From: JAICJR01 sp963848495
Lineage (GTDB): Bacteria; Actinomycetota; Thermoleophilia; Solirubrobacterales; Thermoleophilaceae
DNA length: 64,000 nt
Assembly: GCA_963848495.1 (NCBI GenBank)
Contig: CAWKDV010000002.1
Span: 868,001-932,000, forward strand
Reading direction: 5' to 3'
The stretch's first letter is position 1. Each line of letters starts with the position of its first letter. A model generated the notes under the pieces. The model searched no databases and had not been told where the DNA came from. It worked only from the letters and a program-made list of their open reading frames with translations. Both the position numbers and the translations under genes were made by a program. Positions 26,425 to 33,684 of this stretch are shown one piece after another.

Positions 26425-26771
26425 GGCGGGCGGCCGCGCTCGCCTTCCTGCTGGTCCTCGTTCCGGGCGGGGCCGCGGCCTCCCGCTCGACGGCGGTCGG
26501 CGTGGGGGAGCGCGAGTACCGCGTCTACCCCTACCGCGCCTCGGTCGGCCCGGGCACGGTGCGCTTCAACATCACGAACATGGGCCAGGACGCGCACAAC
26601 CTGCAGGTCCGCGGCCCGCACGGCTACCGCAGCAAGACCACGCCCGACATCCGCTCTGGCCGCGGCTTCACGCTCACCGTCCACCTGCGCCGGCCGGGCG
26701 TCTACACGCTCATCTGCACCAAGCCGGGTCACGCCGCCAAGGGGATGAAGGCAGCAATTCGCGTCCGCTAA
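26421..26771 (+). CDS. Exported cupredoxin-like protein
   Basis: 116 residues from GTG 26421, coupled to the DUF1501 stop. Signal peptide of about 20 residues ('LAFLLVLVPGGAAAS'). Cupredoxin fold with probable copper ligands His in 'DAHNLQV' and Cys/His/Met in 'ICTKPGHAAKGM'. Its operon position suggests that it serves electron or copper delivery to the exported DUF1501/DUF1800 pair; this is inference. Confidence 0.85.
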   Translation: MRRAAALAFLLVLVPGGAAASRSTAVGVGEREYRVYPYRASVGPGTVRFNITNMGQDAHNLQVRGPHGYRSKTTPDIRSGRGFTLTVHLRRPGVYTLICTKPGHAAKGMKAAIRVR

Positions 26772-26786
26772 GTATCCTGGCCTCCG

Positions 26787-27884
26787 ATGAGCGAGGTCCA
26801 GTCAGGCCTCGAGGGCGTCGTCGCCTTCGCGACCGAGATCGCCGAGCCCGACAAGGCCGGCGGCGCGCTGCGGTATCGCGGCGTGGACATCGAGGACCTG
26901 GTCGGCCAGGTCCGCTTCGAGAAGGTCTGGGGCCTGCTGGTCGACGGCAGCTTCGAGCCGGGCCTGCCGCCCGCCGAGCCTCACCCGCTCACCGTCCGCT
27001 CCGGCGACCCTCGAGTAGACGTGCAGTCCGCGCTCGCCATGCTTGCGCCCGAGTGGGGGCTCAAGCAGCTGATCGACATCAGCGACGAGCAGGCCCGGCA
27101 GGACCTTGCGAGAGCGTCAGTGATGGCGCTCTCTTTCGTTGCGCAGTCCGCGCGCGGCGCCGGCCACCCGCCGATCCCGCAGAGCGAGGTCGACAAGGCC
27201 GACTCGATCCCCGCGCGCTTCCTGACCCGCTGGCGCGGCGAGGCCGATCCGGGCCACGTCAAGGCGATCGACGCCTACTGGATCTCGGCCGCCGAGCACG
27301 GCATGAACGCCTCCACCTTCACCGCGCGCATCGCGGCGTCCACCGGCGCCGACGTGGCGGCCTGCGTGTCCGCGGCTGTGGGCTCGCTGTCCGGCCCGTT
27401 GCACGGCGGCGCGCCCTCGCGCGTGCTCCAGATGCTCGACGACGTCGAGCGGAGCGGCAACGCCGAGCAGTACGTGAAGGACCTGCTGGACCGCGGCGAG
27501 CGCCTGATGGGCTTCGGCCACCGCGTCTACCGCGCCGAGGACCCGCGGGCGCGCGTGTTGAGGCGCACGGCCAAGGAGGTGGGCGCGCCCCGGGCGGAGG
27601 TTGCCGAGGCGCTCGAGACGGCGGCGCTGGCGGAGCTCCACGCCCGCAAACCCGACCGCGTCCTGGCCACCAACGTGGAGTTCTGGTCCGCCGTCGTGCT
27701 CGACTTCGCGGGCGTGCCGCCCGAGTTGTTCACGCCGATGTTCACCAGCGCCCGCACGGCCGGCTGGTCGGCCCACATCCTCGAGCAGAAGCGCGAGGGC
27801 CGGCTGATCCGGCCCACCGCCAAGTACGTCGGCCCCCCACCGCGTTCGGTGGCCGAGGTCGAGGCTCAGCGCGCGGCTGCTTGA
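26787..27884 (+). CDS. Citrate synthase (short, citrate/2-methylcitrate type)
   Basis: 365 residues, ATG 26787. Condenses oxaloacetate with acetyl-CoA (or propionyl-CoA). Catalytic blocks: 'AEHGMNASTF' (His), 'GPLHGGAPSRV' (His) and 'MGFGHRVYRAEDPRA' (His), then 'NVEFWSAVVLDFAGVP' with the catalytic Asp region. The length is that of the small actinobacterial and archaeal enzymes. The 3' end overlaps the convergent dehydratase gene by 19 bases. Confidence 0.95.
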   Translation: MSEVQSGLEGVVAFATEIAEPDKAGGALRYRGVDIEDLVGQVRFEKVWGLLVDGSFEPGLPPAEPHPLTVRSGDPRVDVQSALAMLAPEWGLKQLIDISDEQARQDLARASVMALSFVAQSARGAGHPPIPQSEVDKADSIPARFLTRWRGEADPGHVKAIDAYWISAAEHGMNASTFTARIAASTGADVAACVSAAVGSLSGPLHGGAPSRVLQMLDDVERSGNAEQYVKDLLDRGERLMGFGHRVYRAEDPRARVLRRTAKEVGAPRAEVAEALETAALAELHARKPDRVLATNVEFWSAVVLDFAGVPPELFTPMFTSARTAGWSAHILEQKREGRLIRPTAKYVGPPPRSVAEVEAQRAAA

Positions 27885-28840
27885 GCGCTCACCAGCTCCG
27901 CGAAGCGCCCGGCACCGACGTTCCCGCCCGACAGGATCACGCCCACCCGCTCGCCGGGCTCGACCTTCACCCTGCCGGCCAGCAGCGCGGCGATGCCTGC
28001 CACGCCGCCCGGCTCGGCAACCAGCTTGAGCCGCTCGAACACGAAGCGCATCGCGTCCACCAGCTCGGCGTCGGTCACCGTCACGATCTCGTCCACCAAG
28101 CGGCGGCCCGTCTCGAACGTGAGCTCTCCTGGCGCGTTCACCTGGAGGGCGTCGGCGATGGTGCGCGGCACCTCGTCGAGCGCCACCCTCCGGCCGGCCT
28201 CCAGCGAGCGCCGGTAGTCGTCGCCGGCCTCGGGCTCGACGCCCCCGATGCGCGCCGCGGGGCAGCGCTCCCTGACGATCGTGGCGCAGCCCGCAAGCAG
28301 GCCGCCGCCGCTCACGGGAGCGAGGAAGGCGTCGAGCTCGCCGGCGTCCTCGATCAGCTCGAGCGCCGCCGTGCCCTGACCCGCCATCACCAGCTCGTCG
28401 TCGAACGGGCGCACCAGCGTAAGGCCGCGCTCCGACGCCAGCCGGCCGCCGATCGCCTCGCGGTCCTCGCTGTAGCGGTCATAGGTCACCACCTCGGCGC
28501 CATAGCCGAGGGTGGCCGCGAGCTTCAGCGCCGGCGCGTCCTCGGGCATCAGGATCGTCGCACTAGTGCCAAGCAGGCGGGCGGCCAGCGCCACGGCCTG
28601 GGCGTGGTTGCCGGAGGAGAACGCCGCCACCCCGCGCTCGCGCTCCGAGTCGCTCAGGGAGGCGATCTTGTTGTAGGCGCCGCGGAACTTGAACGAGCCC
28701 GAGCGCTGGAGACACTCGGCCTTGACGAGCACAGTGGCGCCGGCGCGCTCGTCCAGCGTGCGGGAGGTGACCACGGGCGTGCGGTGCGCGACCCCGCGCA
28801 GCCGCCCCGCCGCTCGCTCGATGTCAGCGGGCCCGATCAG
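27866..28840 (-). CDS. Threonine dehydratase-like PLP lyase
   Basis: Fold-type II PLP enzyme. The Schiff-base Lys is in 'QRSGSFKFRGAYN', the phosphate loop is 'SGGGLLAG', and 'SSGNHAQAVALAA' is typical. It lacks the C-terminal ACT domain, so it is of catabolic type or a serine/threonine ammonia-lyase. The first canonical start is GTG 28774, but the 22 codons before it encode 'IGPADIERAAGRLRGVAHRT', which is the expected N-terminus of the family. The true start is then probably CTG 28840; use of a CTG start is inference. Confidence 0.88.
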   Translation of the reverse strand: MIGPADIERAAGRLRGVAHRTPVVTSRTLDERAGATVLVKAECLQRSGSFKFRGAYNKIASLSDSERERGVAAFSSGNHAQAVALAARLLGTSATILMPEDAPALKLAATLGYGAEVVTYDRYSEDREAIGGRLASERGLTLVRPFDDELVMAGQGTAALELIEDAGELDAFLAPVSGGGLLAGCATIVRERCPAARIGGVEPEAGDDYRRSLEAGRRVALDEVPRTIADALQVNAPGELTFETGRRLVDEIVTVTDAELVDAMRFVFERLKLVAEPGGVAGIAALLAGRVKVEPGERVGVILSGGNVGAGRFAELVSAQAAAR

Positions 28841-28878
28841 GCGGCCGACGATAGTGGCGGGCTGCCAACATCGCTCGC

Positions 28879-30264
28879 GTGAGCGTGAACCGCCTCCGCC
28901 GCCAGCCCGGCTACCCGCTCTTCTACGTGGCGGCCACGGTCGTGCGCGTGGGCATGGAGATGTTCTCGGTCGCCGTGGTGCTGCTCGTGCTGGAGCGGAC
29001 CGGCAGCGCCGCCACCGCGGGCGCCACCGTTGCCGCGATCACCTTCCCGAGCCTGTTCTCCGGGCCGCTGCTCGGCGCCTGGCTCGACCTCACCGGCCGG
29101 CGGCGGGCGATCATGCTGTTCGACCAGACGCTGGTCGTGGCCGCGCTCCTGGCGATCCTGCTCGTCGCCGGTCATGCGCCCAACTGGGTGGTGCCGCTGA
29201 TCGCGCTGCTGGCGGGCGTCACGCACCCGCTGCCGTTCGGCGGCTTCACCAGCATGATCCCGGTGCTCGTGCCGGAGGATCTGCTGCCGTCGGCAAACGC
29301 GCTCGAGGGAGTGAGCTTCAACTCGGCCCTCGTGGCCGGTCCGGCGCTGGCGGGTGCGCTTGCCGGGGCGTTCGGGCCTCCGGTGGCGGTGGTCACCGAG
29401 GCGGCGCTGGCGGTGGCCGGCCTCGGGCTGATCGCCGCGCTGCCGGCCCTCGACACGGAGCCGCACAAGCGCGACCGCTCGCTGCTCGGCATCGCCGCCG
29501 ATGGCCTGCGGCTGCTCGCGCGGGCGCCCGTGCTGCGGGCGATCACGGCCTCGGCCGGCCTCTACATGGCGGCCACCGGCCTGCTCACCGTGGCCTTCCC
29601 GTTCTTCGCCGCCGAGGACCTCGGCGCGGGCAAGAGCGCGGCCGGCGCGCTCTGGGCGGCGTTTGCCGTCGGCTCGGGTGCGGGCGCGCTGCTCGGCCCG
29701 CGGCTGCTGCGCCGGGCGCGGCCGGAGCGGGTCGTGGCCGCCTCCTTCGCCGGCTTCGGGTTGGTGGCGCTTCTGTGGCCGCTCGCGTCGTCGCTGCCCG
29801 TCGCGCTGCTGCTCGTCGCGCTCGCCGGCGTGGCGGACGGCCCCGGGCTCACCGCCACCTTCTCGCTGCGCCAGGAACAGGTGCCGCGAGAGCTCTACGG
29901 GCAGGTGTTCAGCACGGCGTCGAGCATCAAGATCGGCGCCTTCGCCACCGGGGCGGCGCTGGCCGGGCCGCTGGTGGTGGGCATCGGGGCGCGGGCCACG
30001 CTCGTGGTCACGGCATGCCTGGCCATCGCCTCAGCGGCGCTCGCCTACGCGATGCTGCGCCTGCCTTCAGGACTTCGGATAGCCGTCTCGCGGCAGGTCT
30101 CGCTGATCGAACCAGATCGAGGCGAACGGGATCGCCAAGAGCATCGCCGTTCCGACGACCATCGAGACAGCCAGGGCGAACCCCAGCCCCCCGAAGATCC
30201 AGGCGGCAAGCACGATCAGGAGGAAGCCGGCGACGGCGAGTTCGATGTCGCGGCGAATATGTGA
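28879..30264 (+). CDS. MFS transporter
   Basis: 461 residues, GTG 28879. Twelve membrane helices to about residue 395. Motifs 'LLGAWLDLTGRRRAIM' (motif A) and 'SFNSALVAGPALAGAL' support an MFS exporter of the DHA1/enterobactin-exporter style. After 'YAMLRLP' the remaining 65 or so residues are hydrophilic and are the antisense reading of the small gene 30067-30279. The tail is therefore probably a run-on caused by loss of the original stop. Substrate unknown. Confidence 0.88.
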   Translation: MSVNRLRRQPGYPLFYVAATVVRVGMEMFSVAVVLLVLERTGSAATAGATVAAITFPSLFSGPLLGAWLDLTGRRRAIMLFDQTLVVAALLAILLVAGHAPNWVVPLIALLAGVTHPLPFGGFTSMIPVLVPEDLLPSANALEGVSFNSALVAGPALAGALAGAFGPPVAVVTEAALAVAGLGLIAALPALDTEPHKRDRSLLGIAADGLRLLARAPVLRAITASAGLYMAATGLLTVAFPFFAAEDLGAGKSAAGALWAAFAVGSGAGALLGPRLLRRARPERVVAASFAGFGLVALLWPLASSLPVALLLVALAGVADGPGLTATFSLRQEQVPRELYGQVFSTASSIKIGAFATGAALAGPLVVGIGARATLVVTACLAIASAALAYAMLRLPSGLRIAVSRQVSLIEPDRGERDRQEHRRSDDHRDSQGEPQPPEDPGGKHDQEEAGDGEFDVAANM

Positions 30265-30279
30265 GACGTGATGCCTCAT
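30067..30279 (-). CDS. Small membrane protein, two helices
   Basis: 70 residues, ATG 30279 with AGGAG 7 bases upstream. Helices at about 13-33 and 35-54, ending in a charged tail 'WFDQRDLPRDGYPKS'. Longer in-frame starts (to 30549) would lack a ribosome binding site. It overlaps the end of the convergent MFS gene by 198 bases. Helix composition and the ribosome site support a real gene. Confidence 0.75.
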   Translation of the reverse strand: MRHHVSHIRRDIELAVAGFLLIVLAAWIFGGLGFALAVSMVVGTAMLLAIPFASIWFDQRDLPRDGYPKS

Positions 30280-30380
30280 CGCGGACTCCTGTCTCGAATA
30301 ACGCGATTGTCCGCCCGCCCGTAGCCGCGCACATCGGTGAAAAAAGGCGCCTCGCGGGGGGAGAACTACTGGCGGACGAG

Positions 30381-30839
30381 CTACCGGCGGCGGCGCGCGC
30401 GCCGTGGGGGCGGCGGTGGCGCCGTGGCCTCCTCCACCGCCTCCTCGAAGGCATCCAGCGGGTTGGGCTCGGGCGGCGGCATGGCCGGCGAGAGCTGCGT
30501 GCGGCGCGCCTGCTGGCGTAGCCCGGCGATGGCCACTATGGCGGCGCACGCGAGCGCCAGCAGCCCCTGGCCGAGCGGGCGCTCGAACAGGCGCACGAGG
30601 ATCAGGATGCCGGCGAGCACGCCCGCCGCGGCGATCGCGGTGCCGTCGGTGACCGGCAGGCGAAGCTTGAGCCGGCGCGCGCGGCTGCGCAGCAGCGCGA
30701 GCACGCCCAGGGCGAGCACGAGCTCCAGCGCCTCGAGCGGCGAGAAGCGGCCGAAGGTGCTGATCAACAGGAGCAGCGCCCCCACGCCCGCGATGCGCTG
30801 CTCCGCGCTCAGGCGGTCCCAGTACGCGGCGGGCGACAT
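30381..30839 (-). CDS. Membrane protein with Pro/Arg tail
   Basis: 152 residues, ATG 30839. N-terminal 'SPAAYWDRLSAEQRIAGVGA' leads into four hydrophobic helices (about 15-33, 36-52, 62-80, 88-106). A long Pro-rich, Glu-rich cytoplasmic tail ends in poly-Arg. It lies 4 bases after the DUF2203 gene. Function unknown; probably part of the conserved block running leftward from the ArsA gene. Confidence 0.75.
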   Translation of the reverse strand: MSPAAYWDRLSAEQRIAGVGALLLLISTFGRFSPLEALELVLALGVLALLRSRARRLKLRLPVTDGTAIAAAGVLAGILILVRLFERPLGQGLLALACAAIVAIAGLRQQARRTQLSPAMPPPEPNPLDAFEEAVEEATAPPPPPRRARRRR

Positions 30840-30843
30840 GCGC

Positions 30844-31221
30844 CTAGAGCGGCTGCCGTCCCGCGTATCCGGCTTCGAGCTCGTGCCAGTATCCGATCTC
30901 ATCCTCTTCCTCGAGCCAGCAGAGGTAGATCTCGCGGCCGTCGCGCAGGGAGGGGAAGTCCACGAGCCCGCGCTCGGCGTCGCGCAGCACGATGTCCATC
31001 TGCTCCAGCTCCGACAGCGCTGTGCGCAGGTCGAGGAAGCCCTCCGACACCACCTGCCCCGGCTCGCCGCCGCCGTTCCCGGGCGCCGCGTCGGACAGCG
31101 CCTCGCGCGCCTCCTTCTCGGTGAGCCGCGCCTGGGCATCGCGCACCCGCTCGATCCGCTCCCTCACCCAGGGCAGCGCGGCGTGGGCCTGCTCGAGCGT
31201 GTAGTGGCGGGCGTGGATCAC
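30844..31221 (-). CDS. DUF2203 family protein
   Basis: 125 residues. It opens with 'YTLEQAHAALPWVRERIER', a helical segment, then a loop and 'GLVDFPSLRDGREIYLCWLE' followed by 'DEIGYWHELEAGYAGR'. This last pattern is the DUF2203 hallmark. Function unknown; conserved His/Trp/Glu residues may bind a ligand. Overlaps the previous gene by 4 bases. Confidence 0.9.
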   Translation of the reverse strand: MIHARHYTLEQAHAALPWVRERIERVRDAQARLTEKEAREALSDAAPGNGGGEPGQVVSEGFLDLRTALSELEQMDIVLRDAERGLVDFPSLRDGREIYLCWLEEEDEIGYWHELEAGYAGRQPL

Positions 31222-31439
31222 GCCTGCTCGCCGAGCAGTTCGTGCACCGACTGGAGGCGGCGGGCGATGAGCTCCCGCACGCGCGGGTCCACGGCGTCGC
31301 CGGCGGCCAGCTCCTCGGCCTGCTCGAAGGCCTGAAGCGCTCGGCCGAGCCGGTCCCGGTTGCTGCTGCTCTTGAGCACGTTGTCACCCCGCAGCAGCAG
31401 CGTACGGATGCGCTCGGAGGGATCGCGCTCCGTGCTCAC
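31218..31439 (-). CDS. Short conserved hypothetical protein
   Basis: 73 residues from GTG 31439, sharing GTGA with the EVE-domain gene. All helical, acidic-basic, TPR-like in look ('LGRALQAFEQAEELAAG'). It lies between the DUF2203 and EVE genes on both sides with 4-base overlaps, so it is very likely translated with them. Function unknown. Confidence 0.7.
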   Translation of the reverse strand: MSTERDPSERIRTLLLRGDNVLKSSSNRDRLGRALQAFEQAEELAAGDAVDPRVRELIARRLQSVHELLGEQA

Positions 31440-31900
31440 GCCGCGGCGGCGGCCCCTGCCGCGGCCTCGATGCGCCGCTCGAGCAGGCGGGCGTCGGCCT
31501 CGGAGACGGTCCTGAGCTGGCCCTGGAAGGCGAGCGTCCAGTGCTCGGCGGGCCACTTGCGCACGTGCTCGAGCTGGCCCGCCAGGTCCTCGGCCGGAAC
31601 GTACTCGTCCTCCTCCAGGATCGACAGCGGGGCGGTCTCGAACCGCCACGGGTAGGGGTCCGGGTTGCCGGGCTTGCCGGGCCAGATCCTGGTCCGGTCC
31701 TCGTACAGCTCGCCGGTGATCTCCACGATCCCGCCGAAGGCCTTCAGGCCGGTGAGGTAGAAGACGATGCGGTCGCCCGGTTCCATCTGCTGGGCCAGGT
31801 TCCGCCTCCGCTCCTTCATCCCGATCACCCGGAACCCGTGCGCGCGCGTAGCGGCGAAGTTCTCGGGCGAGCCGGTGAGGATCCACGTCTGACGGGCGAT
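31436..31900 (-). CDS. EVE domain protein
   Basis: PUA-like EVE domain that binds modified bases in nucleic acids. The recognised part includes 'MKERRRNLAQQMEPGDRIVFY', read as two pieces, and 'WPAEHWTLAFQGQLRTVSE'. The first canonical start (GTG 31828) would cut off the conserved strand 'TWILTGSPENFAATRAHGF', which is encoded just upstream in the same frame. The only start-like codon there is ATC at 31898-31900, giving about 154 residues. The non-standard start is inferred from homology. Confidence 0.82.
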   Translation of the reverse strand: MARQTWILTGSPENFAATRAHGFRVIGMKERRRNLAQQMEPGDRIVFYLTGLKAFGGIVEITGELYEDRTRIWPGKPGNPDPYPWRFETAPLSILEEDEYVPAEDLAGQLEHVRKWPAEHWTLAFQGQLRTVSEADARLLERRIEAAAGAAAAA

Positions 31901-31917
31901 CGTCGTAGGGTACCCCC

Positions 31918-32307
31918 ATGTCCGAGCAGTTCGACCCCATCAAGCCCGGCGAGATCGCCTACCACCTCGACCTCACGGCGGCTGAGCTGAAGGTCACCCA
32001 CACCGCCCTGAAGACGCTCCTCGACGACCTCGGTCACGAGGAGAAGGATGTCATCGAGGTGGTCCGCGGGATCCTGAACAAGCTGCCCGACGAGCACTCG
32101 ATCCGCGCGATCGATCTCGGCAGGGAGCTCGGCGAGCTGGCAGATCGCGGTCGCAGACGCACGGCTCTGCGGTCTGCGATCTGCGATCTAGTCGATGGGA
32201 TGTCCTCGACGCGCTCGGCGGGCTCCTCGCGCCCGAGCCGCTCGAGGTACCAGTCGATCAGCGAGCGGAGCGTCAGCAGGATCTCGCGCACCAGCGTGTT
32301 GAACTGA
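31918..32307 (+). CDS. Conserved hypothetical protein with run-on C-terminus
   Basis: 129 residues, ATG 31918, divergent from the EVE gene. Residues 1-75 look native: 'IAYHLDLTAAELKVTHTALK' and 'IEVVRGILNKLPDEHSIRAI' are helical and acidic. From about residue 76 ('RGRRRTALRS') it reads through a heptad hairpin and then antisense to the next gene, giving a Ser/Arg-rich tail of about 55 residues unlikely to be functional. The original stop was probably near 32140. Confidence 0.65.
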   Translation: MSEQFDPIKPGEIAYHLDLTAAELKVTHTALKTLLDDLGHEEKDVIEVVRGILNKLPDEHSIRAIDLGRELGELADRGRRRTALRSAICDLVDGMSSTRSAGSSRPSRSRYQSISERSVSRISRTSVLN

Positions 32308-32492
32308 GCGCGCAGCTCGCTCGGCAGCATGCTGCGCACCACGTCGATGAGCGCGAACAGCGGCGCCAGGTTCGGGCCGCTGCCGAGCCGCGGGGGCCCG
32401 TTGCCGGCATCCGGCGTCCACTTGTCCCAGTCGACCTCGTCCCAGCGAGGCTGGACGCGGTCCTGCTCAGTCTGTTGCCGCTGCTCTGTCAT
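32034..32492 (-). CDS. Conserved hypothetical protein, run-on past lost stop
   Basis: Opens 'MTEQRQQTEQDRVQPRWDEV', then 'WDKWTPDAGNGPPRLGSGPN', then a helical domain with 'FALIDVVRSMLPSELRAQFN'. It reads sensibly until 'PAERVEDIP' at about 32200. There one extra C would give the ending 'IPID' and the TAG at 32188-32190, just before a heptad array. As written, the frame runs to 32034 through antisense sequence. Either a one-base deletion or a sequence error is likely. It lies in the ArsA operon. Confidence 0.7.
   Translation of the reverse strand: MTEQRQQTEQDRVQPRWDEVDWDKWTPDAGNGPPRLGSGPNLAPLFALIDVVRSMLPSELRAQFNTLVREILLTLRSLIDWYLERLGREEPAERVEDIPSTRSQIADRRAVRLRPRSASSPSSLPRSIARIECSSGSLFRIPRTTSMTSFSS
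32140..32190. repeat. Heptad hairpin at convergent gene ends
   Basis: Plus strand 32140-32158 (GCAGATC GCGGTC GCAGAC) faces GCGGTCT GCGATCT GCGATCT (32169-32189). The two sides pair as CAGATCGC...CGCAGAC against GTCTGCG...GCGATCTG. Read on the minus strand, a TAG (32188-32190) is directly followed by ATCGCAG-ATCGCAG-ACCGCAG. Both flanking genes now read through this array instead of stopping at it. Confidence 0.85.
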
Positions 32493-32634
32493 CGCTCCGC
32501 TCGAACAGAACTTCGAGCGCGCCGCCCTCGAAGCGCGCGTTGCGCGGCCGGTAGGCGGCCAGCGCGGGGGGCAGCATGATAGTGCGCTTCTGCTGGCCGA
32601 CCCGCACTATGACCTCGAGCCCGATCTTCTTCAA
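32467..32634 (-). CDS. 55-residue protein downstream of arsA-type gene
   Basis: TTG 32634 overlaps the ArsA TGA (TTGA) and the TGA stop at 32467-32469 lies inside the next gene, so it is fully coupled. The product begins KKIGLEVIVRVGQQKRTIML, continues with 'PPALAAYRPRNARFEGGALE', and ends 'RAAATD'. It looks beta-rich with a basic middle. Codon use and tight overlaps support a real gene, although it is short. Function unknown; its place suggests a link to the ATPase. Confidence 0.65.
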   Translation of the reverse strand: MKKIGLEVIVRVGQQKRTIMLPPALAAYRPRNARFEGGALEVLFERSDDRAAATD

Positions 32635-33662
32635 TCGATGTCGCCCTTGTCGGCGAACGGGATCGGCAGGCGCAGCTTGGCAAACCCGTTGTCGGTCACC
32701 AGCTCCTGTGAGAGCTCCTCGTGCAGCACGTCGCCGGCGCCGAGCTCGCCGAAGATCTCCTCACCGAGACGGTCGAGCATCTCGGCGCCCATCACCTCCT
32801 GCTCGAAGTAGGGCGCCGACAGGATCGGCACCGGCGAGAAGGCCGAGGTGACGAGCTCCATCTGCTCCTGCTGGAGGCCGCGCCAGGCGCCGAAGTAGCC
32901 GCCGTCGACGTCCGGCGGGAACAGGCGGTTCACGATCACGGCGTCGGTGAGATAGCCGTAGAGGTTGAGGTAGGTGAAGGTCCGCATCGCCTCGCGGATG
33001 ACCATGCGGTCCGGGTTCATCACCAGGCGCAGCGTGGTGGCCGAGCGGTCGCGCAGGATGACGTTCATCGCCACCAGGTTGTGCACCAGCCGCTGGACGT
33101 CGTCGAAGACGGCCTCGCTCGGCAGCGACACGTCCAGGAACGTGCGCGCGAACGGCCGCGCCGCCGCCACCACCCGCTTCTCCCAGGGGAAGACCTTCTC
33201 GAGCCACCAGCTCGCCACGTCCGGGAACGACAGGAGCCGCAGCGTCTCGCCGGTGGGCGCGCAGTCGACGATGATCGCGTCGAACTCCTCCTGCTCGTGG
33301 TGGCGCTTGATCTGGAGCAGCGAGAAGAGCTCGTCCATGCCCGGCGGGACGGTCAGCTCCTCGGCCGAGATGCGGTCCACGCCCCTCTCGGCCAGCAGCT
33401 CCCCGAGCCACTCCTGCACGGCCTCCCAGTTGCGCTCCATCTCGCGCTGGGCCTGCACCTCCTGGCCGAAGAGGTTCTTGCCGGCGGGCGTGGGGTCGGG
33501 CCCCAGCTCGGTGTCGAGCGAGTCCGAGAGGCTGTGCGCCGGGTCGGTGGACAGCACGATCGTGCGCATCCCGGCGGCCGCGCAGCGGCGCGCGGTGGCG
33601 GCGGCGACGCTGGTCTTGCCCACGCCGCCCTTGCCCGTGTAGAGGATCGTGCGGGGCGCCAT
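32631..33662 (-). CDS. ArsA/GET3-type anion-transporting ATPase
   Basis: 343 residues, ATG 33662. Deviant Walker A 'GKGGVGKTSVAAATA', switch I 'STDPAHSLSDSLD', and switch II 'VDCAPTGETLRLLSFPD' define the ArsA/TRC40 family. Only a single ATPase domain is present, as in GET3 and many actinobacterial homologues, and no metalloid-binding cysteine trio is evident. No arsB/arsR genes adjoin, so arsenic export is unlikely. A role in chaperoning or membrane-protein targeting is possible. Confidence 0.92.
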   Translation of the reverse strand: MAPRTILYTGKGGVGKTSVAAATARRCAAAGMRTIVLSTDPAHSLSDSLDTELGPDPTPAGKNLFGQEVQAQREMERNWEAVQEWLGELLAERGVDRISAEELTVPPGMDELFSLLQIKRHHEQEEFDAIIVDCAPTGETLRLLSFPDVASWWLEKVFPWEKRVVAAARPFARTFLDVSLPSEAVFDDVQRLVHNLVAMNVILRDRSATTLRLVMNPDRMVIREAMRTFTYLNLYGYLTDAVIVNRLFPPDVDGGYFGAWRGLQQEQMELVTSAFSPVPILSAPYFEQEVMGAEMLDRLGEEIFGELGAGDVLHEELSQELVTDNGFAKLRLPIPFADKGDID

Positions 33663-33684
33663 GGGCGGCCCGCATCGTAACCGG

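Noticed and set aside
32631..33662. Arsenite efflux operon
   Set aside because: No arsB, arsC, arsD or arsR nearby and no metalloid cysteines in the ATPase.
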